Of a DNA stretch of 64,000 nt, positions 52,526 through 61,589 are shown one piece after another. Below the pieces are notes generated by a model, which was not told where the DNA came from, did not search any database, and worked only from the letters and a program-made list of their open reading frames with translations. This DNA is from Mycobacterium colombiense CECT 3035 (lineage in GTDB: Bacteria > Actinomycetota > Actinomycetes > Mycobacteriales > Mycobacteriaceae). How positions within the stretch are numbered: position 1 is the stretch's first letter; each line of letters starts with the position of its first letter. Location of the stretch: the NCBI RefSeq assembly GCF_002105755.1, contig NZ_CP020821.1, positions 2,294,001-2,358,000 of the forward strand, in the 5' to 3' direction. Made by a program: the position numbers and the translations under genes.

Positions 52526-53226
52526 GCCCCGTTCTTTTCAAGCTCGATCGTGACCGCGCCGTCGCCCGCCGACCGCACCGATCCCCTAACCCCGGTTGCT
52601 AGGCGATCAAACGATGCCGCGCGTTCGCGGACGTTCGAAACGACCAGTTCGCCGTTCTCACTCTCGATAGCCCACTCGCCGGCGTCGACCAGGACTCCCG
52701 GTTGCCCGGGGACGCCAAGGCCCAGGGCAGGCCCCACCTTGACGAAAGGGAGAACTTGCGGTGCGACACCGGAGAGCCGGTCCAGGGCATCCGGGCGGGC
52801 CCACACAATCTCGACTTCCTGCAACAGCTGATTAATGGGCGGCTGCTCGGTTTCCAAGCCGGTGATGGTGTCGCCGCCAAGACCGAAGATCGCCTTGACG
52901 GGCAAGCGTTGCAAGAACATCGACGTGCGGCGGGCGTCGAAGCTCCACACCTCCGCAGGCAGATAGGTGGCACCTATGCGGCGAAGCGCACGCACCACCG
53001 GAGTGGTCCACGGGCCCTCCCATTGGCTGATGGTGATCAGCACGAGGTCACCTCGACCGAGACCGGCCGAACGCAGCAGCGACTCCGCCCAGTCCACATC
53101 GCGCTCGAATTCGTCCCACCCGATTTCGAAGTCGAAAAAGTTGGGTCCAACCTGACAACTGGCAATGCCGAACAACGGCGGTCGGGGAAGGACGCCGGCG
53201 GCGTCGGTCATCGTTGCCCTGCTCAT
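52522..53226 (-). CDS. Unknown protein, ligase-like accessory
   Basis: A 234-residue protein between the PaaK-type ligase and the DUF35 gene, with four-base overlaps on both sides. Parts such as LGRGDLVLITISQWEGPWTT and VRALRRIGATYLPAEVWSFD, then FGLGGDTITGLETEQPPINQ resemble the N-terminal domain of PaaK-type ligases, but there is no phosphate loop or AMP-binding motif. The second half (PFVKVGPALGLGVPGQPGVL, VDAGEWAIESENGELVVSNV) resembles the end of such a domain. It may be a non-catalytic partner of the ligase. ATG at 53226 chosen because of the ATGA overlap; open frame upstream is antisense-like. Confidence 0.7.
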   Translation of the reverse strand: MSRATMTDAAGVLPRPPLFGIASCQVGPNFFDFEIGWDEFERDVDWAESLLRSAGLGRGDLVLITISQWEGPWTTPVVRALRRIGATYLPAEVWSFDARRTSMFLQRLPVKAIFGLGGDTITGLETEQPPINQLLQEVEIVWARPDALDRLSGVAPQVLPFVKVGPALGLGVPGQPGVLVDAGEWAIESENGELVVSNVRERAASFDRLATGVRGSVRSAGDGAVTIELEKNGA

Positions 53227-54569
53227 GCCTTCACCACCCTGGAGAACTTCGCCACGCTGGACGCGGTTGCCAGCAGGTCGTCGATAGGACGAAGCTCGAC
53301 TTCCACAGGTACATTCAGCCCCGCTTCCAGCGCACCCCTCGCCCGCTGTCGCAGCTCCGCAATGTCGCTGGTGCGGTCCGGCGGATAACCGGCTCGCACC
53401 TGAAGGCGATCCATGGCGTTGGAGGAGCGGACGATCTGGAAGATTCCGTCTGCCAACTCCGGCACCGATTCCACGTACTGCCAGACTTCCGAGACCATCA
53501 CCGGCTTGCCTGCCACCATCGTCTCGTCGCCGCTGCGGCCAAGCACCCACATACGGGCGTGCGTGCGACCACTCGGCGCGGGTTCCCTTGTAATTCGGAC
53601 GATGTCGCCGGAGCGGAACCGGATGTATGGCGCAGCCATGTTGTCGAGGTCCGTGGCGACAAGCTCCCCGATCTCACGGTCACCAACCGGCGTACCGGTG
53701 ACCGTATCGAGCGTCTCTGCGAGCACCGTGTCCTCCCAGAGGACATACCCGTCGTGCTCGCGCCCTTCCCACGCGGTTCCGGTATCTCCCGCGCTGGTGT
53801 ACGTGTAGAGGTCCACACCCCACTTTTCGCGAACCTTCTGCGTAAGCACTTTGCCGAGCGGCATCCCCGCAAAGGCCGCACCCTTGAGTGACGAGAGCAT
53901 CGACCTGATGTCGTAACGCTCTTCAAGTCTTTCGAACTCCAGCACCATGGGCAGGAACATCTGCACGAAAGCAACCTTGTGCCGCTCGATGGCTTTCAGG
54001 ATCTGCTCACCCTGGCCGACCCAACAGTCGATGTAGACCGGGATCAGGCCCATCATGTGCAGGAAATCGTCGAAGTAGTTGCGAAATGATCCAGACGGTA
54101 CGAGGACCTTGTCGCCCGGACGAAGCCCGATCTCCCACAGGTTGCGCGCATAGTTGGTCGGCAGCGGCGGAGCCACGGTCCAGATCTCGGGGATCAACTC
54201 CGCCATGCCGGTGGTCCCCGACGTCGACGTCATCGAGGACAGCTCGGCAGTATCGACGCAGAGCAACCCTCCGAACGGATCGCCGGTACGAGCGCGGTAC
54301 GCCTTGATGTCGTCTTTGCTGAACGTAGGAATCTTGCTGGTGAAGTCGTCCAGCGAACGGATGTCATCCGGCTGTACGCCCGCTGCGGACCACAATTCCC
54401 GGTAGAAGGCCGACCGCTCCCACAGGTAGGGCACCAGCTGCAGGATTCGCTTCTCCTGCAGCTCCCTGATCTGGTGACGACTCGCCGTTTCGATCTCCGG
54501 TTCGAGGAACCGCCGCTCGTAGTCGGCCGTCCCGCTAGGGGGTGCCGCTGTTGCGGTATCCGTTGTCAT
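53223..54569 (-). CDS. PaaK-type (phenylacetate-CoA ligase family) ligase
   Basis: A 448-residue ligase. YLWERSAFYRELWSAAGVQP at the N-terminus, SMTSTSGTTGMAELIP as phosphate loop (about residue 113), YTSAGDTGTAWEGREHDG in place of the YGxTE motif, and FRSGDIVRITREP are all PaaK features. Substrate is not necessarily phenylacetate; sterol-like acids are also activated by such enzymes in related clusters. First gene of the four-gene unit ending with Ltp. The 121-base gap to the P450 end carries AT-rich DNA around 54640. Confidence 0.88.
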   Translation of the reverse strand: MTTDTATAAPPSGTADYERRFLEPEIETASRHQIRELQEKRILQLVPYLWERSAFYRELWSAAGVQPDDIRSLDDFTSKIPTFSKDDIKAYRARTGDPFGGLLCVDTAELSSMTSTSGTTGMAELIPEIWTVAPPLPTNYARNLWEIGLRPGDKVLVPSGSFRNYFDDFLHMMGLIPVYIDCWVGQGEQILKAIERHKVAFVQMFLPMVLEFERLEERYDIRSMLSSLKGAAFAGMPLGKVLTQKVREKWGVDLYTYTSAGDTGTAWEGREHDGYVLWEDTVLAETLDTVTGTPVGDREIGELVATDLDNMAAPYIRFRSGDIVRITREPAPSGRTHARMWVLGRSGDETMVAGKPVMVSEVWQYVESVPELADGIFQIVRSSNAMDRLQVRAGYPPDRTSDIAELRQRARGALEAGLNVPVEVELRPIDDLLATASSVAKFSRVVKA

Positions 54570-54690
54570 TCGCTCTCCACGCAGTTGTACCCCGTCAACA
54601 ATCTTGCACCGCGACCCGCAGGCGCTGTCCGCAAAATAAGTTGAATGATTTTACCACTTGCGGACTGCCAATGGCAGAGCCGGGTCGTGA

Positions 54691-55905
54691 TCAAGTCCCC
54701 GCCACGGCGGACACCGGGAACGTGATCGGAAGCCGCTTCACCATCCGGACCGCCACGTTGTCATACACGAGTGAATCCTCTGGCCCGACCGTATAATTCG
54801 GAATGCGATCCAGAAGTTCGTCCACAGCAAGCCGCATTTCCAACCTGGCCAAGTGTGAACCCAGGCAACGGTGCGTGCCGCTGGCGAACACCATGTGATC
54901 CTTGCGCCCGCGGGCGAAGTCCACGTTCAGCGGATTGTCGTAGAACGTGGGGTCGATATTGGCAGCCGCCCAGCTCGCGTGAATCGTCTCGCCGGCCTTG
55001 ATGACGAGGCCATCCCCGAGGTCGACGTCGCCGACGACGTAACGAAAGCCGGCGGGGACCGGCGACTCGTACCGCATGATCTCTTCCACAGCAGCCGGGA
55101 TCAGTGAACGGTCGCCGACGAGTCGATCCCTTTCGGCGGGGTGTTGCCCAAGCCAGGCAAAGGCAAGCGACATGGAAGAGGTCACCGTGTCGAGCCCCGC
55201 GAACATCAGTAGAAACAGGATGTTGATCAGCTGCAGATCCGACAACGGCTCACCGTCGACCTCGGATTTGATCAGGCTCGCGATGACGTCATGCTCGGCG
55301 TGCGCCGTCTTGCGCTTCGTGGCGAGGAACCCGACGAAGTACTCGTAAATCTTGCCGGCCGCCACCGCCATGTTGGCGTCCATCTCCTCCATCGAGTCGC
55401 CAGCGGGATGCAGTACGCCGTCCTTGAACTCGAGAAAGAAGTCCAGGTCCTCGACCGGTGCGCCCACGAGCCGCAGAAAGGTCAAGCACGGCAGCGGCAC
55501 ACAGAAGTCGTTGTAGAGTTCGGCCTCGCCCTTCGGCAAGAAGCCGTCAATCAGCTCCCTGGCCAATTGACGTACCGACTCCTCGAGTAAGGCAACCTTT
55601 TTCGGGGAGAACAGCGGATCGAGGAGACGCCGCCATTTTCTATGGTCGTCGCCGTCGATCTCTAACGGGATCAACGGGTTGTCGTTGCCGAAGGTGCCGC
55701 CCCGACCGCCAGTGCCCAACACCGCGGGATGACGGTTGACCGCCAGAATGTCGTCATGCCGGTACAACCACAGCACGCCGTCCGGTGCCCGCTCGGCGCG
55801 GATGTCTTTCGCCTTGTCGTGGTAGTGGCGTTGTGGATGCGCATCATCCTTGAGCGCTTGCACCCACTCCGAGATGCGCGGATCGTATCGCTCGTCCTTG
55901 TCCAT
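54691..55905 (-). CDS. Cytochrome P450
   Basis: A 404-residue soluble P450. FAGLDTVTSS is the I-helix (with D for the usual acid-alcohol pair), EEIMRYESP carries the ExxR motif and FASGTHRCLGSHLARLEMR has the haem cysteine at about residue 347. ATG at 55905 lies nine bases after GGAGG; an ATG six bases upstream is too near to it. A separate ferredoxin would be needed. The promoter carries a TTACACTGTAA palindrome at 55932. The gene is in the same direction as the PaaK unit and may be co-regulated. Confidence 0.95.
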   Translation of the reverse strand: MDKDERYDPRISEWVQALKDDAHPQRHYHDKAKDIRAERAPDGVLWLYRHDDILAVNRHPAVLGTGGRGGTFGNDNPLIPLEIDGDDHRKWRRLLDPLFSPKKVALLEESVRQLARELIDGFLPKGEAELYNDFCVPLPCLTFLRLVGAPVEDLDFFLEFKDGVLHPAGDSMEEMDANMAVAAGKIYEYFVGFLATKRKTAHAEHDVIASLIKSEVDGEPLSDLQLINILFLLMFAGLDTVTSSMSLAFAWLGQHPAERDRLVGDRSLIPAAVEEIMRYESPVPAGFRYVVGDVDLGDGLVIKAGETIHASWAAANIDPTFYDNPLNVDFARGRKDHMVFASGTHRCLGSHLARLEMRLAVDELLDRIPNYTVGPEDSLVYDNVAVRMVKRLPITFPVSAVAGT

Positions 55906-55931
55906 CGCCATCAACCTCCGTACTGCCAACC

Positions 55932-55942
55932 TTACACTGTAA
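55932..55942. promoter_or_regulatory. TTACACTGTAA operator-like palindrome before the P450
   Basis: On the minus strand this is TTACAGTGTAA, identical to the site before the amidohydrolase at 6579, and 26 bases upstream of the P450 start. Confidence 0.55.
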
Positions 55943-56684
55943 CGTGATGTGTACCACGCTGTCGTCGCCCGTAGCAATCGTCACGCTGAAGTCGCTGCAA
56001 GCCAAGCCTGAGTTTCGGTCAAGCGCGGCGCCTCGGGCCTTACGGGGCGCAGCGACGCCGCGATTTCCGCTGACGCGTCCCGCCCCCACACCGGCCGGAG
56101 GGATGAATCATTTAACTATAAACTGGGCGATGGCGGAAGCCTGCGCGCCTCATTGCACCGGTATCCGGAGGCATCTGGCGCCAGCCATCGGGCTGGCGGC
56201 GAAGGTGATCGGCAGCGTGCGGGGCGGATCTCGCAGGTTCGGCGTGAGAACCTCACGCTCTATCAGTAGAGGATCGCCGATCACGGGACTGACCAGTCGG
56301 GTTGGCCGTCGGTGGCCTGGCGCATCATGGATTGCTTTGTGACGCTGCGTGATCCGGCCGGCGGGGTGCTGTTGGATGAGTTCAACCACCTGTGGTCTCC
56401 TGCGGCTTCGCGGTCGACTATGGCATGACAGTCCGATGCGATTAAAATGCCTGCAATCCGGTCTTGGCTTGGATGCCGTCGCACAGTGACGAATTGACTG
56501 TCGCGGAGAAGCCGGCCAGAGGTGCCGGCAGAATCGCGCTTCGGTCAATCTAAAGAAATGACATGTGCTTGAGAAGAAACGGAGATGACATGACGTGAGA
56601 CAACACGCATCGCCGCAGGCCAGCGGCGCGCGATATGTCACCGCGATTGAGAACCGACACCACTGTCGCCAAAGCCAACTGCGC
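55943..56684. other. Gene-poor stretch
   Basis: No complete gene is seen. A plus-strand open frame ending at about 56426 contains WPSVAWRIMDCFVTLRDPAG and GVLLDEFNHLWSPA, protein-like but without a recognised family; on the minus strand the stretch near 56150-56270 reads REVLTPNLRDPPRTLPITFA. Both may be fragments of lost genes. An AT-rich spot (TTTAACTATAAA, about 56109-56120) may be a promoter relic. Confidence 0.35.
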
Positions 56685-57695
56685 TCACAGGTATTTCCGC
56701 AGATATTGCGTGTAGCTACAGCGAAAAGACTGCATGACCGGGTGCTTCCCGACGATGCCGTCGGCTCCGTGGTACATGCCCGGAACGACGGTTAGCTCGG
56801 TGGCGACACCGGACATGGACAGCCGTTGCGCATAGTCGACTGCCTCGTCGTGGAATAGGTCCCGATCGCCGACGCCGATCCATGCCGGGGGCAGTCCCGC
56901 AAGCTGCGTTCTGCGCGCCGCTGCCGCGTAGGGCGGTGCATCCGACAGCCTGGGCGACCGGCCCAGGTAAGCCGCCCAGCCAAATAGGTTCTCGCGCGCA
57001 GTCCACAGGAATTGTCCGCGGCCGGCAACAGCGTCGCGCAGGGTGGTGCGGTCGTCGAGCATCGGGTAAACCAAGACCTGCGCGCGTAGCGGGACGCCTT
57101 CGTCGTAGGAACGTTGGGCGACCGCCGCCGCCAATCCAGCACCCGCGCTCGCTCCCGCGACAGCAATGCGGTCGGGGTCGATGCCCAGCGCACCAGAGCG
57201 CTCCCGCATCCAGCACAAAACCGCCATGCAGTCATCCAGCGCGGCCGGGAAGGGATGCTCGGGGGCAAGTCGGTAATCCGGAGCTACCACAACAGCGCCG
57301 AGTTCGCGGGCGAGCCGGCCGCTGGCGTTGGCCTCGAACTGGGGGGACCCGGTGACCAGGCCGCCACCATGCAGATAGAGCACGGCAGGCCGGTTAAGCA
57401 ACGTTGGGGCAGAACCGGACGGCGCCAAGATGAGCGCGCGGACCGGCGTATCGCCGAGGACGATCTGCTTACTAACCGTGACACCCGGGCCCGGCCTGGC
57501 GGGGAACCGCATACAAAAGCGGCTAATTGGGAGTGTCCGTGGTCCGGCACCCACTTTGAGGAAAGGCAGCAGCGGATGCCTGAACCCCTGGGGAAGCGCG
57601 GCCAGAGCGGGGCGCATCGCCATGTAGCGCCGCGCGGCCAGCACGGCCAGGGTCAGGAACACACATGTCAGCAGTCGTCTCATGGCGAACAGCAT
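56685..57695 (-). CDS. Alpha/beta hydrolase fold-3 esterase (HSL type)
   Basis: A 336-residue esterase. The oxyanion motif HGGG (residues 109-112, LYLHGGGLVTG), YRLAPEHPFPAALDDC and Ser183 in VAGASAGAGLAAA are marks of hormone-sensitive-lipase-type esterases; aspartate in VGDRDLFHDEA and histidine in VPGMYHGADG complete the triad. The first 25 residues (LLTCVFLTLAVLAARR) form a membrane anchor or signal segment. It would hydrolyse acyl esters near the membrane. It is 37 bases after the DJ-1-like gene in the same direction. Confidence 0.9.
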   Translation of the reverse strand: MLFAMRRLLTCVFLTLAVLAARRYMAMRPALAALPQGFRHPLLPFLKVGAGPRTLPISRFCMRFPARPGPGVTVSKQIVLGDTPVRALILAPSGSAPTLLNRPAVLYLHGGGLVTGSPQFEANASGRLARELGAVVVAPDYRLAPEHPFPAALDDCMAVLCWMRERSGALGIDPDRIAVAGASAGAGLAAAVAQRSYDEGVPLRAQVLVYPMLDDRTTLRDAVAGRGQFLWTARENLFGWAAYLGRSPRLSDAPPYAAAARRTQLAGLPPAWIGVGDRDLFHDEAVDYAQRLSMSGVATELTVVPGMYHGADGIVGKHPVMQSFRCSYTQYLRKYL

Positions 57696-57732
57696 CCTGC
57701 ACTGCGACCGCGGCCGCCTTCGGGAACCCTGG

Positions 57733-58428
57733 TCAGAAGTCAGCGACCAAGCGCTCGGCCAATTTCTCCGACGATTGGGGATTTTGCCCCGTGTAAACGT
57801 TGCGGTCGACCGTGACGAACGGGCGCAGGGGCAAGCGCCCCTTCACATAGTCGACTCCCGCCTCCTTCATCCGGTCCTCCAACAGCCAGGGGGCCTTCTT
57901 CGAGAATCGGTTGAGCAATTCCTCGCGATTCGACAGCCCGGTCATGCGGTAACCGGCGAACGGCGATGTGCCGTCGGGGTTGGCGGCGGCGAGAATCGCC
58001 GCCGGCGCATGGCAGAGCAGCGCGAGCGGTTTGTTCGCCCGCACCCTCGCAGCGAGCAGTGCGCCGGAGGTCGCGTCGTAGGCCAGGTCTTCCATGGGTC
58101 CGTGGCCGCCGGGATAGAAGATGACATCGAAGTCGTCGGGCTCTACGTCGTCCAGGGATCGCGGATGGTTGATTTGATCGCCGATGCCGGCCAGGTAGCG
58201 CTCGACCCCGCGTCGCTTCCATGGCATTCCGCCGGCCACTCCGAGGCTGAGTTTGTCCAACGTTGGCGCCTTGCCGCCGGGTGTGGCGACCGTAATGTTC
58301 CATCCAGCCCGGGAGAAGATCTGGTGTGGCACTGCGAGCTCTTCGGCCCAATATCCGGATGGATGGACCGTGCCGTCATTCAAGGTCCAGCGGTCTGCCG
58401 CCGAGACGACGATCAGGATGTTTGTCAT
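57733..58428 (-). CDS. DJ-1/PfpI-type (Hsp31-like) protein
   Basis: A 231-residue DJ-1 superfamily protein. Cys139 in ALLCHAPAA sits at the nucleophile elbow, PGGHGPMEDLA near residue 106 and SGYWAEELAVP near residue 24 provide the conserved histidine and glutamate of the Hsp31 branch. Members act as glyoxalase III, deglycase or stress proteins. No link to the catabolic genes is evident other than position. Confidence 0.9.
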   Translation of the reverse strand: MTNILIVVSAADRWTLNDGTVHPSGYWAEELAVPHQIFSRAGWNITVATPGGKAPTLDKLSLGVAGGMPWKRRGVERYLAGIGDQINHPRSLDDVEPDDFDVIFYPGGHGPMEDLAYDATSGALLAARVRANKPLALLCHAPAAILAAANPDGTSPFAGYRMTGLSNREELLNRFSKKAPWLLEDRMKEAGVDYVKGRLPLRPFVTVDRNVYTGQNPQSSEKLAERLVADF

Positions 58429-58694
58429 GCGAGGTGCCCCCTTTGGCTCGATATTTCCGGTGAATCCCTACCCTTTGAGGATTCGCCGATCAAGAATCAA
58501 ACCGCATAGGCCGGCGACCAGAATCGCTTCGAGCATGTTATGCATGCGCACAGGGGTACTCTCGGCCACCCGTCAATAGTCTCAGAAAATCGACGCGTTT
58601 GGGTTCCCTGGCGTGTGGGTCACTTTTCCGGGAATCGCAACGGCTCGGCTATCCGGAACCGTCAACGCTATCGACACCCAATAACAACCGGCTA

Positions 58695-59939
58695 TCAGCG
58701 CTGCGCTCGATTCTCCGCTGATTTCAACGGCTTTCGGTTCGCGGAGCCGCGATGGAGCAGCCACCAGGCGAGGACAAGGTCGTCAGTTTTGTCGATGTCC
58801 AGGCCGGTGAGTTCGGTGAACCGGCTGAGCCGGTAACGAATGGTGTTGCGGTGCACGAACAGCCCGCGGGCGGTTTCTTCGACCTTGCGGTCGTTGGCGA
58901 GGTAGGTCGCGATGGTGGTGAGGATCTCCTGGCCGGCGCTGCCCTGCGCGCGCAGTGGGCCCAGATGTTTGGCGTCGAGCATGTCTGCGGTCTCGTCGTC
59001 CTGCCGGGCGATGAGCGGCATCGGGCCGAGGTCCGACAAATCCACCACGCCAGTACGCCGGTATTGCTCGGCGATGGTCATCGCTTGCAGGGCGTGGCGG
59101 TATGAACGCGCGAGTTCGGTGGGGCGTGCAGCCGGCCCGAGTCCGACAGCGCGGTCGGGGCAGGACAGCCGGGGCCGTTGCGGCAGCAGCGCGACGAATA
59201 CGCCGTCGATGACCGCGTCGAGTGCGGGCAGCTGCGCGGTCGCACCGCGAGTGCGCAGCCCGGCGGCCAGATCCGAACTGGTGACGGTGTCGTCCCAGCG
59301 CATACAGGCGACGTGGTAGGCATGGGTTAGATCGAGCCGGTAATGCGGTGCTTCGGCACTCAGGGCGGCCGGGGCGAGGGCGCCCTCGACGAGCCGGCGA
59401 AGGAAGTCGCCGCGGCGGGTGGCCTCGGCTACCGCGCGCTCCTGCTGGACCATGTGCACCGCGGCGGCGTGCGCGGTGGCCCACTGCCATGCCAAATCCT
59501 GCAGATTGTTGATCTGCTCGACCGGCACGTCGCTGACGCGTGCTTGCTCACGGATCAACTCGACCAAGCGGCGGGCACCCACCTGGATGCTGTGAGCCAC
59601 CAGCTCGAGTGGAATTTGCTGTTGGGCCCATACCCGAGCCAAATCACCGATCTCATTCAGGCTGGTACCTGGTGCGGGTTCACCCAGCGACCGGGCTGCC
59701 AGCTCCAGCACCGCACGGGTATTACGCCGAATCGAACTCTCGTCGACCTTGTCGTATACGGGGATATTCGCCCGGTACAGGCCGGTCAGGTCGGCCGCGA
59801 TGTCGTCGAGGTGCGATTCCACTTCCGCTAGCAACGCCGCCTGCGCGGCGGTCTTCACCTGCGGCGGGGCGTCCACGGCACGGGCTTCCCGTGCTGCCGT
59901 CGCGGGCAGGGGCGGGCCGTCGTTGTTTGGTGGCACCAC
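58695..59939 (-). CDS. PucR-family transcriptional regulator
   Basis: A 414-residue regulator with the CdaR/PucR layout: a helical N-terminal part (about 1-185, with WAQQQIPLELVAHSIQVGAR), a GGDEF-like middle, and the C-terminal helix-turn-helix AVEETARGLFVHRNTIRYRL-like segment (VEETARGLFVHRNTIRYRLS, about residues 355-375) followed by LDIDKTDDLVLAWWLLHRG. GTG start. Divergent from the monooxygenase/hydrolase pair at 60084, which it probably activates. Confidence 0.92.
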   Translation of the reverse strand: MVPPNNDGPPLPATAAREARAVDAPPQVKTAAQAALLAEVESHLDDIAADLTGLYRANIPVYDKVDESSIRRNTRAVLELAARSLGEPAPGTSLNEIGDLARVWAQQQIPLELVAHSIQVGARRLVELIREQARVSDVPVEQINNLQDLAWQWATAHAAAVHMVQQERAVAEATRRGDFLRRLVEGALAPAALSAEAPHYRLDLTHAYHVACMRWDDTVTSSDLAAGLRTRGATAQLPALDAVIDGVFVALLPQRPRLSCPDRAVGLGPAARPTELARSYRHALQAMTIAEQYRRTGVVDLSDLGPMPLIARQDDETADMLDAKHLGPLRAQGSAGQEILTTIATYLANDRKVEETARGLFVHRNTIRYRLSRFTELTGLDIDKTDDLVLAWWLLHRGSANRKPLKSAENRAQR

Positions 59940-60083
59940 TTGACGATCTTATGCGGCCGCACAAATAGCCGGTCAGCATCCCCTCCGCATGCCCATACAA
60001 CCGGGCGGTCGTCCCGCGGATGCTCGAACGAGCGCTGGTATCGAACGCAGAGCCACCGGCTCGCATCTGGATTGGAGAATGAC

Positions 60084-61589
60084 GTGACCATTTCGCACCA
60101 CACCACTTTGCGCGCGACTCGCGTGGCTGTCGTCGGTTCAGGGTTCGCCGGGCTGGGAGCGGCGATCGCGCTTGCCGAAGCCGGATGCGCCGTCACCGTC
60201 TTCGAGCGTGCGGGCGACGTCGGCGGCGTATGGCGAGACAACGGTTACCCCGGGGCGGCGTGCGACGTGCAAAGTCACGTGTACTCGTTTTCCTTCGCCC
60301 CGAATCCAAACTGGGACAACATGTTTGCCCGCCAGAGCGAGATTTACACCTATCTGCAACGGGTCGCCCGCGAGTACGGTGTCATGGAGCGCATCCGGTT
60401 GAACTGCCCGGTGAAGGCGGCCCGCTGGGACACGGACGCCTCGCTGTGGCGGCTGACCACGACCGCCGGGGAATTCGAGGCCGAGCATCTGGTCGTCGCC
60501 ACCGGCGCGCTGGCGGATCCGGTTATCCCGGTCGTGCCGGGAATCGAGCGGTTCGGCGGCGCGGTATTCCATTCGGCGCGCTGGGATCACACGTTCGACC
60601 TGCGCGGCAAGCGGATCGCGGTGGTGGGCACCGGCGCGTCGGCGATCCAGTTCGTACCGGCCATCCAGCCGCAGGTTGCCGAATTGACGCTGTTCCAACG
60701 CACCGCACCGTGGGTGATGCCGCGCCCCGACCGACCGATCAGCCCCGCAAAACAGCGCATGTACCGGGCCATGCCGTGGACTCAGCGGGCGGCGCGGACG
60801 CGGATCTACCTGCAGCGTGAAATGACAGTGCTCGGGTTCCGCAATCCCATGCTGATGAAGCACGCGGAACGTACCTCGCTCAAACACCTGCGTTCGCAGG
60901 TCTCCGATCCGCGACTGCGCGAAAAGCTCACGCCCGATTACCGGTTGGGCTGCAAACGCATTCTGCTGTCCAACGATTACTGGGCCAGTCTCGACCAACC
61001 CAACGCCGACGTCGTCACCAGTGGGATCCGCGAGGTCACGCCCGACGGCGTCATCGACAACGACGGGGTGTTGCACGAGGTCGACGCAATCATCTTCGGC
61101 ACCGGCTTCCAGACCTCGCGACTGCCGTTGACCGACCAGATCTACGGACCCGGCGGTGCCACCATGGCTGCGGTTTGGGGCGACAGCCCGCGTGCTTACC
61201 TCGGCACCAGCGTTGCCGGATTCCCGAACGTCTATCTGATGCACGGACCCAACATCGGACTGGGCCACAACTCGGTGATCGCGATGTTCGAAGCGCAGAT
61301 CAAGTACATCGTCGCGGCCGTCCGTCACAGCGCCGACCACCAAATAGCAGAACTGGAACCCAGCGCCGAGGCGCAACAGGAGTTCGTCGACATGGCCGAC
61401 CGGCTCACCGACGGCAGCGTCTGGACCTCCGGCGGCTGCGACAGCTGGTATCTCGATGCCACCGGTCGCAACAGCAACCTCTGGCCCGGCACCACGGTCA
61501 AGTACCGGGTGCTGACCAACCGGTTTCGCCCGCAGGACCACCGGCAGCGCTCGGTTGCGGCTGTTGCCGGCAAGGCAGGTGCACAGTGA
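60084..61589 (+). CDS. Flavin-binding monooxygenase, Baeyer-Villiger type
   Basis: A 501-residue flavoprotein monooxygenase. First Rossmann motif VVGSGFAGLGAA (residues 17-27), second VVGTGASA (180-187), and the Baeyer-Villiger-like fingerprint FGGAVFHSARWDH (157-169) between them. It would insert oxygen into a ketone to give an ester or lactone, or oxidise a heteroatom. GTG at 60084 with TTGGAGAA upstream; a longer start reads into antisense of the regulator. Its stop overlaps the hydrolase start (GTGA). Confidence 0.92.
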   Translation: MTISHHTTLRATRVAVVGSGFAGLGAAIALAEAGCAVTVFERAGDVGGVWRDNGYPGAACDVQSHVYSFSFAPNPNWDNMFARQSEIYTYLQRVAREYGVMERIRLNCPVKAARWDTDASLWRLTTTAGEFEAEHLVVATGALADPVIPVVPGIERFGGAVFHSARWDHTFDLRGKRIAVVGTGASAIQFVPAIQPQVAELTLFQRTAPWVMPRPDRPISPAKQRMYRAMPWTQRAARTRIYLQREMTVLGFRNPMLMKHAERTSLKHLRSQVSDPRLREKLTPDYRLGCKRILLSNDYWASLDQPNADVVTSGIREVTPDGVIDNDGVLHEVDAIIFGTGFQTSRLPLTDQIYGPGGATMAAVWGDSPRAYLGTSVAGFPNVYLMHGPNIGLGHNSVIAMFEAQIKYIVAAVRHSADHQIAELEPSAEAQQEFVDMADRLTDGSVWTSGGCDSWYLDATGRNSNLWPGTTVKYRVLTNRFRPQDHRQRSVAAVAGKAGAQ

